DNA of 64,000 bases from Aralia elata (Eukaryota > Streptophyta > Magnoliopsida > Apiales > Araliaceae). Shown in pieces: positions 21,234 through 33,432 of the stretch (positions are counted from its first letter, which is position 1; the number at the start of each line of letters is the position of its first letter). The stretch is taken from positions 9,327,778-9,391,777 of the forward strand of contig CM068383.1 of assembly GCA_034770075.1 (NCBI GenBank), read 5' to 3'. The notes under the pieces were generated by a model. The model was given only the letters and a program-made list of their open reading frames with translations. It searched no databases and had not been told where the DNA came from. A program made the translations under genes and the position numbers.

Positions 21234-24200
21234 TGTGACGCCCCCAAATTCAGGTATTTGCAACCCTTATTCAATGCTCATGATATCCAAAGCATAACCA
21301 AAATAGATACCAAACATACATAGAGTTATTACATCAAAGTCTCCTATCCCAAGGTACGTAACCTTAACTACTTAATATGACAATTAAATATATATAAACA
21401 TTTAACTATCTATTACAGGGTGCAACAACTTTTAGTCTACGACCTTCCCTTTGCCTTTGTTTCCTGCCGACCCTGTAGTACACTCCAGGTGCACTGAAAA
21501 CATTTATAGACAAGTAAGAATGAGCATAAAAGTGCTCAGCAAGTAATATACAATCATAATATATGAAAGAATAAATGTTTTCTGTGGAGTATACTTTAAT
21601 AGTAGAATGAACGAAAGCTAATTCATGATAACCATTATCATTAAATAATATGTTGAGTGAGTATATAAACTATGAACAATAGTTTCAATTTTATTGAAAA
21701 GGTTCCAGGCAAAGTTTCTTTTGTGAACCGTCTGAACTTACGAGCATGGTGGGTGATCAGCCCGATATGCCCTGCGTTGATCAAGACTGCTGTTTGTGAA
21801 CAACCATTAGGTTCACCCCTCACACTCATAGAGTGCTACAAGTCTGTACCGCCCTTGGGGCGGGTTTCAAAAATATTCCCATATTAGGGACTGTTCATAC
21901 TCAGACTAGAATTCAAACCATACTCAATATAGTTGAATAAAAATAACATTTCGATATTTTGAAAATAAAAGAATAGAAATGTTATAAGTTTAGTCCAAGC
22001 CAAATAATTTGCTTGGACCCTCTGTAAACTATTCATGCATATCAGATATCAATAAAATATGCCATAATAAAAGTCTTACCAACCTTGTGAAGCTGATTGG
22101 AATAAAAAGGATTTAACTCCTTTTATTTACTTTATGTATGAAAACATAAACTTACCTTTATATGATCAAGTCAACTTACTTGGTCAATTAGAAAGAATCT
22201 GTGTTTAGATACTTGCCTGTTGTTTAAGTAATGATAAAATTCTACTATTCTAACCCTGTGGATCCTACAAATATATATTGATATATGAAGAAGGTCATCT
22301 ATATGTTCTAGCGATCAAAATATAGGAGTTAATATCACATAAATACATTACGGATACATATAAACACATTTTTCAAATACCTCATTCATACTATGGCCCA
22401 ACCCTTTATTGACTAATTTTGGGCTCGAATAAGATAAGAGTACCTTATTACTCTAGAACATTTTAAGGAAAGTAGGTTGTTCATTTATAAATTCCAAATA
22501 TTAGGAATTTGGAGGTTTATAAGTCTAAAGTTTGAAAACTAGTCAATTAGTTTTCATTCTTATTGTTTTTGAAAAATTCTTATATTCATTTCAAAAACAC
22601 TTGTTCTTTTACTTACGATAGTTATTAATCGTTTTAATAAACCTTGAAGTTATTTTAGTTCATGAATACCTCTCAATTTTAGTTTATACATCACTTGTAA
22701 TTTTAGTTTATACATACCCATTTCATCCTTTTATACCTAACTTAGATATTCAAGGTGAACTCGTAGCTCATTTTGTGTATTGAGTGTAGTTATAGATCAA
22801 ATAGGGAAACTATAGTTACCAAATCATTTTATAGATTTATTCTTACAGGTTAATGCGTTAAAGACCAACATACTTTAACACATTGCCAAAACAGCCCCTA
22901 AACTCACTATGTCTATGCTTTCAATTCAATTATATAGAATTGTATATTTGTTATAGATTTTATATACCTGTTTATTTAGAAAATTTTAAACCAACCGTTA
23001 TAGTTAAATTCTCAAATTACATCATGAGGCTAAAATAGTTTACTCAAAACTGCTATGACAGCTATTTGCTGCCGCCTACTGCTGCCATTAAGCAACAACC
23101 CTTACCCCTGCTCCTTCCCTTGCGTAACTTTATTTCTTAATTTACTAGTTCAATCATTACGAACTTTAGGTATGCTATAGGTGATGCAACCACGTATTAA
23201 AATGCTACAACAGCTGTAACAACTAAACGAGTTACGCAAACTAACTTGATCACGAAAATCATCCTGTTGGCCTTGCAGCGGATGTTGCTGTTGGTTTGCT
23301 GCACGCTATGCGCGACGGCTGCTGGGCACGCATGAGGTTGCACACTGCTGCTACATTGCTGCTAGGGAGGTGCCCGCTATGGCCTGCTGTGGCAATGGGC
23401 TGTTGTTGGCCTCCGCGTGCTCCTGCTAGCATTTGTTTGCTACTGTTGTGTCACACGCTACTGCACATTACTGTGCACGCAGCTGCTGCACACACAGTAG
23501 CCCCCCCTTTGCCACGTAGCGAATTTGCAAAATTATAACTTCTAACACGTACGTCCGATAAAAATCAAGTTTGAATATATTATAGACACTAAAGTAGACT
23601 ATTTTTAAAAAATACTAGTCACCAATTTCTGGTCCGATAATCAGTCCGAATAGCGCGACAAAAATAGGTGCGCACACTAATTTTTAAGTTTTCATTTTTC
23701 ATTTAAAACGTGTTTCGTCATGGTTTAATTCCACGAGGCTATTAAGTTAGTTCTAGTTAGGATATACGAACTTAACTTGGGTTTTGGCTTCACAAAATTT
23801 TGGGTTTTACGCCAAAATGGTCTTGTAGGCCATTACACGAACATATCGTGCGTGGTATTTTTATGGACTGATTTTTAAGGGTTTGGTTTACGTTTTAGTC
23901 CCATATTCGCCATCCTTATAGCTCCGCACAACAACAACTAGTCTCCATGGCTCTACCTCAGTCCATAACAACCAATTTGCATCACAAAACATACAAAGAA
24001 TTCATTTATACATAACAAAATCATAAAGCCAAATATAATTAAGCATGCCTTGACGGATATACTACCCAAATTCCAATCATATCAACTGATTTACACTACC
24101 ATCCACATATGCAAGTTAGTTAATTAACTAAATAACCCATGTACTAACTTTCTAACTTTGTATGAATTCACTATTTTTAATTAGGATGAGCATTATAAAG

Positions 24201-25475
24201 TTGCAAAACAAAATCCCCAAATTCTATAATTCCTACTGAATGTCCAAGTATAGTATTCAATAACCAATTTCTGTCAAGCTAATAAAAACAACAGTCTGAA
24301 TATTACCTTTAACCATACCCAGAAATTATAAGACTCTTACACAATACTTTTATCGCAACATTAATTCTACAATTACCGAAAATCAATGCTTCCCTCAGAA
24401 ATTCCCAAATTTCACATATACCATGACAATTAACAATTCTCTTTTCACCGAATTGAACCCCAAACAGAAATCTATTTACAAGACTTGAGCCCTAATTACA
24501 AAGACTACCAAATACAAACCCAAAATTTAAGAGTTAAGCATACCTGAAGCAACTTTGGTTTTTAATGCTCAGCAATCGCAAGCTCCTCCTCCTTCTTTTC
24601 ACACGAAATTGTCGAGCCCTATAACTGAGGTTCCCCACCGAAATTCCCTCTTCTCCCTTGTGTAAACCGCCTCCTCTTTCAACAGAAGCAAAGAACTTAC
24701 TCATTATTCCTAGGTCCTACCTAGGTTTGCTGAGTTATGCTCTAATCCCTCCCAATTTTGGCCAGCTCTTGCTTTAATCGGATATGTAAAAACAATAGAC
24801 TTAAGGCTACGTTTGGCTGGGCAGCGTTTCCTTGTTTCTTGTAGTTTAAAATCCCTCAAAAGTATTATTTAATATAATTACCCATTAAGTGAGGAATTAA
24901 AACCCCCCTTCACATAATCCATTACACATAATACCAATTAAGGGATTATATTATTTATCTTTAAGGTACACTATTAAAATAATTTATACTACTAAATTAT
25001 TTTAATAACCTATAAGATAAAATATAATATTCTATTTCTTAATTAAAGAGTCTCAATTTATATTAACCACTCATTTAATCAATCAAAGGGAATAACATAA
25101 TTACCCTAAGATTTAAATATTAAAATAATTTAATCCCTTAAATTATTTTAATAACCCATAAGATAATGAATAATCCCCTAAAATAAATACAAATAACCCC
25201 ATTAAATAATATAGGCAATATTATAATTAACTTAAGGTTCTAGAATTAAAATAATTTAACCCCTTTAAATTATTTTAATAACCTGTAAAATAATTAATAA
25301 TATCGCCCCAATTATATTAGGATTCCATCCACAAAATCTTAACTTGCAACCATATATAATATATACATATGTCACAACAACAAATAAATCAACAAAATAA
25401 AAAAATTCCATAATTCATATATATAAAGTCAGGCTAAAATAATTAAACTTGTTTTAACAACTTCAGGATTTTACA
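21234..25475 (-). mobile_element. 4.2-kb solo LTR (Tekay/Del-like) inside the Tat RT
   Basis: Plus-strand ends TGTGACGCCCCCAAATTCAG and CTTCAGGATTTTACA, with target duplication TATCA at 21229-21233 and 25476-25480. The left terminus matches the LTRs at 13185 and 4601. Removing 4,247 bases (element plus one duplication) restores the reading frame, so the edges are exact. No primer site, polypurine tract or coding domain is present, so it is a solo LTR left by LTR-LTR recombination. Inside are a GCTGCTG/GCACGC word cassette (23270-23515) and AT-rich repeats (24850-25330) with several TTAAAATAATTTA-like copies. Confidence 0.9.
23270..23515. repeat. GCTGCTG / GCACGC word cassette inside the solo LTR
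   Basis: A GC-rich block in AT-rich surroundings is made of GCTGCTGGGCACGC, TTGCACACTGCTGCTAC, CACACGCTACTGCACATTAC and CACGCAGCTGCTGCAC-like words. An 80-codon frame through it has no recognisable domain. Confidence 0.6.
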
Positions 25476-26618
25476 TATCATGGATATGAAGTCTCCGAAG
25501 TCGTTTAAAGATGTACAGAGGTTAACGGGTCGGATTGTAGCACTTCGAAGGTTCATGTCAAAATCGGCGGAAAGATGTCTTCCCTTTTTCGATACTCCGA
25601 AAGGTCCAAAGAACGAGAAGACTTTTCAGTGGAATTCAGAATGTGAGGGTGTGTTCCAAGGGATCAAAAATTACTTATCCACCGCGCCGTTACTGATGAA
25701 GCCAGTCCCTTCGGAAACTTTATACTTGTATTTAGCTGCCAGCTCGTTTGCGGTCGGGGCGATTTTGACTCGGGAGTCGGGCAAAAAGCAGTCCCTCATT
25801 AACTATGTTAGCCATGTGCTTAGGGACGCAGAAACAAGGTATCCGAACCTGGAGACGTTTGCCTACGCGTTGATCATTGCGAGCAGGAAGCTTCGGCATT
25901 ACTTTCAGGGTCGGTTGATAGTGGTGTATACGGATCAGCCTCTGAAGAGGGTGTTACACAAACCGGATGTTTCGGGTCGGCTTACTGCCTGGGCTATGGA
26001 ATTGACCCAGTTTCATTTGGAGTACCATCCTTGAACGGAGATAAAAGGTCAGGCTTTGGCCGACTTTGTGGTAGAGTGTTCATTTTCCGAAGATGATTCA
26101 GTTGTTCAGCCAGAGGTGGTGGGTTCTGTTTCTGATATTCCGCCGGTTCAGACTTCTTGGACATTGTATGTGGACGGGTCTTCAACTTTGGATTTCAGTG
26201 GAACAAGGGTGATTTTAACAAGCCCTGAAGGATTTAGAGTTCAGCAGGATATTCGCTTCGAGTTCAAGGCGACTAACAACGAGGCTGAGTATGAAGCTAT
26301 TCTGGCAGGGCTTCGGTTGGCGAGGAGTTTGGAGGTTCAAAGACTGATTATTTTTAGTAATTCTTAGCTGGTGGTTAAGCAGATATCGGGAGAGTACGAG
26401 GGTAGGGGGCAAAGATGTCCAAGTATCTAGCAGAAGTTAAGGATCGGTTGCATTACTTCAGTTCGTTTACTTTCCAAGGGGTGGTTCGATCCAGTAATAT
26501 GATTGCTGATGCATTGTCCAAGTTAGCTGCTCCGGATACGGGTACTTTTAGTGGTTCAGTCTATTTGGAAGTTTTGGAGTCGCCGAACATTCAGGTATCA
26601 GAGGTGTTGGTCGTGTAA
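25476..26618 (+). pseudogene. Tat RT C-terminus and two RNase H domains
   Basis: The frame resumes after the solo LTR with MKSPKSFKDVQRLTGRIVAL (RT connection), then the first RNase H (LYLAASSFAVGAILTRES; YTDQPLKRVLHKPDVSGRL). A TGA at 26032 stands where CGA (Arg) is expected. From about 26150 a second, aRNH-type RNase H follows (WTLYVDGSSTLDFSGTRV; NNEAEYEAILAGLRLARSLE), typical of Tat-lineage elements. A TAG at 26365 replaces a Gln before LVVKQISGEYE, and a frameshift near 26400 moves the reading to the frame of MSKYLAEVKDRLHYF and DALSKLAA. Confidence 0.9.
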
Positions 26619-26633
26619 CGTTCAGATTGTTGG

Positions 26634-27791
26634 TTGACCCCGTATATAAGTTACTTGGTTGATGGTGTGTTTCCTTCAGATCGTTTGTTGGCAACGAAAA
26701 TAAAGTATAGGAGTTCTAACTTTGTGTTGATCGATGGGGATTTGTATAGGCGTGCGTACTCTTCACCCTTACTGAAGTGTTTGGTCCCATCTGAAGCGAA
26801 GTACGTACTTCGAAAAGTTCACAAAGGGATCTGTGGCGATCATATAGGGGCTAAGTCACTGGCACATAAGGTACTTCGGCAAGGTTATTATTAGCCCACC
26901 ATTTTCAAAGAAGCTAAGGAGTATGTTCAGAAGTGCGTTAAGTGTCAATTAAACGGTTCGGTGCCTCATCAGCCGCCCGAAGAACTCTTCTCAGTTCTAT
27001 CCCCGATTCCATTTGCCGTTTGGGGGGTTGATATCTTAGATCTGTTGCCGAAGGCGAAGGGTCAAGTTAACTTTGTGATAGTGGCTATAGATTACATGAC
27101 CAAGTTGGTAGAGGTTAAACCACTTCGGGCGATCACAGAGCAAGAGTGCCTTAAGTTTCTTAAAGAGTTTGTGGTGTTTCGCTTCGAAATTCCTATGGTC
27201 GTGGTATCGGACAACGGGCGACAGTTCGTGGGTTTAAAGTTTGAAAAATTCCTTAAAGATTTGGGGATCCAGCATAGAAAGACTTCGGTTGCTCATCCAC
27301 AATCTAACGGTCAGGTTGAGGTCATTAATCGTACATTGCTCAATGGTATTAAAAGAAGGTTAGACGAAGCCAAGGGAAGGTTAGAGTTACTTAGCGTTTT
27401 ATGGGCATATCGGACTACTCCTAGAACCACAACGGGCGATTCGCCGTTCAGACTAGCTTATGGTACTGATGCTCTTGTTCCAGTCGAGATCGGGTCCCTT
27501 TCGCTTAGGGTCAGTCAATATAAGGAGCTTTACAACGATGAAGGCCTTCGGCTTAATCTAGATTTATTAGATGAGGTTCGGGAGTCAACTTTAGTGAGGT
27601 TAGCAGTCTACCAGCAGAGAACGGCTCGACACTACAACAAGAGGGTGAAAGTGCGAAGGTTCAAAATTAGAGACCTTGTACTTTGGGAGGTTGAGGCGTC
27701 TACCCCCCAGGATTTAGGAAAGCTTATGCCGAATTGGGAGGTTCCTTATGAAGTTATTGGAGTACCGAAACCAGGGACTTACCGGCTTTGA
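26634..27791 (+). pseudogene. Tat integrase
   Basis: Integrase inserts the cDNA copy into the genome. The zinc region is VLRKVHKGICGDHIG (two His) and YVQKCVKCQ (two Cys), with a TAG at 26892 in place of the conserved Trp of YYWP. The DDE core is complete: VWGVDILDLLP (first Asp), VVVSDNGRQFVG (second Asp), SNGQVEVINRTLLNGI (Glu). The C-terminal part reaches EVPYEVIGVPKPGTYRL and ends at TGA 27789. The core carries no other stop. It is followed by about 230 non-coding bases before the antisense gene. Confidence 0.9.
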
Positions 27792-28139
27792 ACGATGGAC
27801 GGAACAGAAATAAGGAATACTTGGTACGCTGGGAGGCTTAGGCATTATTACCAATAATTTATGTAGTTTCTGAGTTTGTTCTTATGTAATTTCAATTATT
27901 CATTAATAAAATAAAGTTGGTTTACTCTGGCAAAAGGAAATTTTTATTGTATTGGCGATTTATACATTTGGAGCGTTGTTACAAAAATGTAAGTGAAAAT
28001 TACAATGTTTATGGCTGATGGGGAGGGTTGTTTCAGTGTCGGGTTCATCGTCCGAAGAGTTTAAGATAGAAGAGTCTAATCCAGCAGGGAGCATCTTGGC
28101 TTTGCCTTTTTGTCGGGCATTTGTGTACCCGTCGCCGTA

Positions 28140-30356
28140 CTACTTCAAGACTTCTTCGGTCAGTTCGGGGGATCGACAATATTTGGAGATCAGCTTCTGT
28201 TTGGTCTCCTCGGTTAATGGTGGACCTTGAGCTTTTAGATCATTGTGTTCCTTCAGCAGTTCAGCCAATTGGAAGTGAACTGCCTTGAGCCGATTCTGCA
28301 GGCTTGTAATAAATTTTTCCATCACACCTATTCTGTTTTTATCTTCGGTTCGTTCTGCCAAGAGTTGTTCTCTTTTTTCGGCTACTTCGAAGAGTTGCTA
28401 CTTGGTTTTCTTTAATTCTTTTCCCAACTCTTCGCAGCGGTAGGTGGTGTTAGCATGAAGACTTCGTTCTTTCTCGAAGTCTGACTTTATGGCTTCCATT
28501 CGTTGTTGGAGATCAACAATTTCTTCCCTCAGTTCTTTTTCTTTATTCTTCATTTTTTCTAGATGACGGTGGGTTCGGGTAAGGACGGCATTCGACTGCA
28601 ATTTAAGCTTAGTTAATTTGGTGTACTGTGTGTAAAAAATAAAAAATGTCTGGGGGCAGTTTTACTTACTCGACCTATGTGCATAGAGTTGGCATAGATC
28701 AGCTCTTTAGTTGTGATGTCCTCGAATCTACCATCATCTTTGGGAAGGTTGAAATACTGAAAGAGTTCCATAAGGTAATCTTTGGGGTCTTCGGGCCATA
28801 GAGACATTGTGGTTCGAAGCTCCCGAATTTCTTGAACTTCGTTGGTCAGAGAGGGCGATTCGGTTGAGGGGATATTGGTTGATTGTTGAGGTGGTTGGGG
28901 ATCAAGGAGTGCTTCGGTATGAGGTTTTTTTGAGGGAGGGGCAGAAGAGGATTTGGCCCGCTCTTTGCGTTTTTATAAAAGGGCTTCGGGGTCGACGGGT
29001 TCTAGAGGTCCGGCTGCGTCGGGCTGGATGATGTTTAGTTCTGGGGGTTGGACAGGATTGGTGATCAGGTGTTGGGGCAATTTTTTGGTGTGTGCTTTGA
29101 CTAGCCTTTGTTTCTTTTTGAATAAGGCGTCTTTTTCGGCTGGCGTCATTTCAAGTAGACTTTTTTCGGTGAAGCTAGGTGTGGGGATGATGGTGGAAGG
29201 GTCAACATCAGGTATCGAAGGCGGAGGTGGTGGAATGGTGGTGATCGACTCTGCTAAGATGGGCGCCTTCAGTGGCTGGGTAGAGTGAGGGTTTACTTCT
29301 TCGGTCGACTCAGGAATATCTTTGAGGTGTTTCATCGGCGAAGATGTTTGGCCGATATCTTCGGAGGACTTCGGCTTGATAAGAGAAACTGCAAACAGTG
29401 GAGGGTTATGTAGGGATTATGACAATTTGGTATAATAAGTTAATGAATTAGATTTAGCTTACGTTAGTGGTTGAATAGCCACGCTTGGTCGTTTAGGAGA
29501 TCCATGCTCCACTCTTTTTCAGGAATTTTCGCTACAAGTTGGATTAGCTCTTCGGCTCGACTTCGGGGAAATTTGTCCAGAATGACATTGGCTCTGGAGG
29601 CTTCGGCCCAGTCGGGGATTTTGGGGATTTCAGGTCCTTTGACGTAGAACCAGTGAGAGTACCGACCTTTGTTGCTGGTAGGAGTTTTCATCAAGGAGCG
29701 TTTTTGGGTTGCCTTGTTCGGTTGCTTATTGATTTGACAAAACCCCACTTCTCTGGATCGGCCTAGGGTGAACAAAGTGAAAAAGAAGTCCATAGAGGGG
29801 TCCACGCCGCATTATTGGCAGAAGGCGATGAAGCATATCAGGTGAATGAACGAATTCGGGACCAATTGGGTGAGTCCGAACCCGAAGAAACTGAGGAATG
29901 TAAGGATAAAGGGGTGAAGAGGGAATTGGACCCCGTACTTTAGAACATACAATGAAATGGCATTCCAACCGTTAAGTCGTTGATACATTCTCTCATCTAC
30001 GTTGAGGGAACGAAGATCATGAGTAAGGGGAATGAGGTATTGTTCACAAATTTGGGTGAGGTTTTGTTTGGTGATGGAGGATTTGGTATTGATATGGATG
30101 TAGGCCTTTTCAGATGAGTATTCTTCTAGCATTTTAATGTATTTCTTTCAGCCTCGGTTCTGATGGGTGATGGAGTGGCAGACGAGGATGCACTAGGAGG
30201 AGTATTGACGGTGGTGGGAAAAATTGAAGGGTTGGTGTTTATGGGGTTAGGAGCAATTTCGGAGGGGATGGAAATGGGTGCTTGAGTGGAGGTAGGGTTG
30301 GGGTTTGCTGCGGAGGAGGAGAGGGAGTTGTTGACGGGGATGGGGGAGTCTGCCAT
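28140..30356 (-). pseudogene. Antisense gene of the Tat element, spliced, broken
   Basis: On the minus strand, opposite to gag-pol, a gene starts MADSPIPVNNSLSSSAANPN at 30356. Ser/Pro/Thr-rich text is followed by a frame change near 30130 and LNVDERMYQRLNGWNAISL. After an in-frame TAA near 29813 come MDPSMDFFFTLFTLGR, GRYSHWFYVKGPEIPKIPDW and WSMDLLNDQAW. An intron with GTAAGC donor (29462) and TTTGCAG acceptor (29389) leads to a Pro-rich acidic part (28973-29388). A second intron, GTAAGTAAAA near 28668 to TTAAATTGCAG near 28598, joins MHIGR to SNAVLTRTHRHLEKM and a long coiled coil ending at 28140. Layout and place match the antisense ORFs known from Tat/Retand-type elements. Function is unknown; stops and the frame change make it a pseudogene. 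Confidence 0.75.
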
Positions 30357-30656
30357 TGTTGATCAGTGGGAGTTCTTCACCAGAGGGAGCAGCAGTTGCA
30401 GAGAGGTAGGAGATGAAGAGAAGGGATACACAGTTTGAAATGGAGCTTGGGGTTATGGCGGTTAATTTTGGGGGACTGGGGTTTTTTTTTGGAGTTAATT
30501 GGCTTTTGGGTTCCGCGCGTTTCCCCAAAGGCGGCGTAATAACTGGTGTATATAATAATGGTAAGGCCCGACGGTATGGGTTGGCTAGTTCGCCGAAGTT
30601 GTGGGCTTTTGATTCTTCCATTAGATGTTCCATTGTAATGTAAGACTGGAGAGCAA

Positions 30657-30933
30657 TGTTGGGATGTGTTCACTTGGGCCCAATGGATGGGGTGGGCTAC
30701 AGTCCATGTGGAGGGATTTTCCCACGTAGGAATTTATTTTGGGTAGTAAGCGGACTTTAAGGAATCTAAGATTCTTAATTATATTTAAATTCCAGTTCCT
30801 AAGGAAAGAGTCAGGATTTATCCGACTTCCTTTCTTTAAGGAGATTGTGTTCTATCCAATCATAGGTAATTACCATGATTAGGAGTCCAATTGTAGCAGG
30901 AAAGTAGGGCGTTAAAGGCAGTATGATCATCTA
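30657..30933 (+). mobile_element. 3' LTR of the Tat element, left part
   Basis: Starts TGTTGGGATGTG exactly as the 5' LTR and runs until the copia insertion at 30934. The remainder is 35040-35263. Confidence 0.9.
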
Positions 30934-31097
30934 TGTTAGAAGTGCTGCACTAAGGAGGAAAACATGTTCCTTGTTTTCCTCTCCCCATTTTATGCTCCTT
31001 GTTTTACTCCTAGAATAGAGCACCAAACTTGTATAAATTGTAAACTCTTGCAATATGAAATCATAACATTGTGTATAGATTTTCTACACATTCTACA
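30934..31097 (+). mobile_element. 5' LTR of the young copia element
   Basis: 164 bp, starting TGTTAGAAGTGCTGCACTAA and ending CACATTCTACA, nearly identical to the 3' LTR. Confidence 0.93.
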
Positions 31098-31108
31098 TGG
31101 TATCAGAG
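31098..31108 (+). other. tRNA-iMet primer binding site of the copia element
   Basis: TGGTATCAGAG directly abuts the 5' LTR. Confidence 0.9.
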
Positions 31109-31119
31109 ATCTGATCCTT

Positions 31120-31345
31120 TATCAGGCGACTTTTTCCGACGACTTTTTCCGGCGACTTTTTCCGGCAACTTTTTCCGGCGACTTTTTCCGGCAGTTTTTC
31201 CGGCGACTTTTTCTGACAGTTTTTTACCGGCGTGGTTCTGATCATTTATCAGTCGACTTTTTCCGGCGACTTTTCCGGCGACTTTTTCCGGTAGCTTTTT
31301 CCGGCAAATTTTTCCAGCAGTTTTTTCCAGCGTGTTTTTCCCAGG
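31120..31345 (+). repeat. GGCGACTTTTTCC tandem repeat in the copia leader
   Basis: About fifteen imperfect copies of a 13-16-bp unit (GGCGACTTTTTCC, GGCAGTTTTTCC, GGCAACTTTTTCC) fill the untranslated leader between primer site and the first ATG. The apparent Phe/Arg-rich frame through it is a by-product. Confidence 0.85.
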
Positions 31346-31431
31346 GAATTCTGTCTCTAAGTGTAGTGCAATTATTTGATATCCTTTGGAAAGTTTATTC
31401 TCCTCGGATATATATTGTACTCATCTTTTAC

Positions 31432-33432
31432 ATGGCGGAACAAAGTGGTGCTAGCAGTAGGGTTCATAACAGTAGCATGGGACAATAAGGTTCCAAATCT
31501 ATTTCTCATTATGCACAATCAGGTATACACTCTTGTGCTCTTAATGTCTCATCTACTGGTCCTAGTTGGATCATTGACATAGGTGCTTCCGAGCATATGA
31601 CTGGGTCCTCCAATCTCTTTACCTCATACACGCCTTGTTCTGGCAAAGACAAGGTCCGAGTAGCTGATGGTTTTCTTTCTCCTATCTCTGGGAGAGGTTC
31701 AGTAGTTTGTACTCCTTTATTAACATTATCATCCGTTCTTCATATTCCTTCGTTTACCGCAAACCTATTATCTATCCAACGTCTTACTGAATCCTTACAT
31801 TGCTCAGTCATTTTTTTTCCAACTCATTGTATTTTTCAGGACTTGGTGACAGGGCAAAAGATTGGTAGTGGTAGTGCAGTTGGTGGTCTATATTATTTGG
31901 ATGGTGTCACATCTAACATGCCTTTGATTACAGATGGAACTGCTACTCAGGCTCTTCAATCTACTTTTGAATCTAACCTGACTTCTCTTCATCAATGGCA
32001 TCGACGTTTGGGACATCCTCCTTTATCAATACTAGGGTCTTTATTCCCTTCTTTAGTTAAGCAGTGTCACAAAAACTCTCCGTTTTTATGTGAACCATGT
32101 GAATTAGGTAAACACAAACGTTCTACTTATTCTGCTATTAACAGTCGACATTCTGAACCTTTTGCTATTATACATACTGATGTGTGGGGACCCTCTCGGG
32201 TTATCTCTCGTTCTGGTCATAGATGGTTTGTTAGTTTTATTGATTGCTATTCTCGTACAACTTGGATTTATCTTCTTCATTCCAAAAATGAGGTGTTTGA
32301 CTGTTTTCAAAATTTTCATAAGATGATCCAAACCCAATTTGAAGCTAAAGTCAAGATTCTCCATAGCGATAATGGTCGAGAATATAGTAATAATAATACT
32401 TTTGCATCCTATCTCTCTCAGCATGGCATCATACTTCAAACCTCCTGTGTCACAACCCCAGAACAAAATGGGGTGGCAGAAAGGAAAAATCGACACTTAC
32501 TAGAGGTAGCACGCACTCTTATGTTCACTATGAACACACCTAAATTTCTATGGGGAGATGCCGTTTTAACTGCTACATTTCTTATAAATCGGCTTCCTTC
32601 TAGAATTCTTGGGAATAGAAGTCCCATTTCTTTCCTCCAACACATGACAAGTCCTTCTCCTTCACCTCGAGTTTTTGGGTGTGTGTGTTATGTTCATGAA
32701 AAATGTCCCACTCGGGGTAAATTAGATCCCAAAGCTCTTCGGTGTGTTTTCATTGGTTATTCTCCAACCCAAAAAGGTTATAAATGTTATCACCCCCCTT
32801 CTCACAAAGTGTTTGTCACTCGGGATGTAACTTTTTGGGAGTCTGAACCTTTTTATTCTTCTTCACCGTCTCCTCAGGGGGAGGAACATGTTATTGATAA
32901 GGAGACGTCTTTTGAAACTAGTACAAGTACAGGTATTATTATACCATCTTCTTCTACTCCTGTTGTTGTTTCTGATAATACTACACAGGGGGAGTTCGAG
33001 CCATCTTCCTCTACTCCTGTTGTTGTTTCTGATAATGCTACACAGGGGGAGTTACAGTTACAGTCCGAGCCTGAGTTGAGGACCTATACTCGAAAAGGGA
33101 AGAATAAGGTCACCATTGCTGCACCACTACACCAACCTTGCCCTGAACCGAGTCTTGGTAATACTAATGGTATGAATCCTGATCCTATTTGTTCTCCTGA
33201 TGATACTGACATTCCTATTGCTCTTAGAAAAGGTGTCAGGTCTTGTACACAACATCCTATCTCGAACTTTGTTTCATATGATAAATTATCTGCATCCTAC
33301 CATTCCTTTGTTTCTTCTCTGTCCTCTATATCTATTCCTCAGGGGTGGAAAGAAGCAATTAGCAACGAGAAATGGAAACATGCTATGATAGAAGAGATGA
33401 ATGCCCTGAAAAAAATGATACTTGGGAACTAG
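31432..33432 (+). pseudogene. Copia gag remnant, protease remnant and integrase
   Basis: ATG 31432 opens MAEQSGASSRVHNSSMGQ and meets TAA at 31486. In the same frame, about 30 codons later, the protease region reads WIIDIGASEHMTG, so the whole gag core and zinc knuckle are missing and the catalytic D-S-G reads D-I-G. From 31597 the frame is open: GAG-pre-integrase with LHQWHRRLGHP and CEPCELGKHKR, integrase core with IHTDVWGPSR, ILHSDNGREYSNN and TPEQNGVAERKNRHLLE (DDE complete), and a Ser-rich C-terminal linker with a doubled PSSSTPVVVSDN repeat. A one-base loss near 33405 shifts the frame just before the RT. Confidence 0.9.

Noticed and set aside
28807..29288. Plus-strand genes over the antisense region
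   Set aside because: No domains; the minus strand has spliced coding text with the expected lineage position.
31120..31430. Phe/Arg-rich protein in the copia leader
   Set aside because: Product of the GGCGACTTTTTCC tandem repeat; gag starts at 31432.
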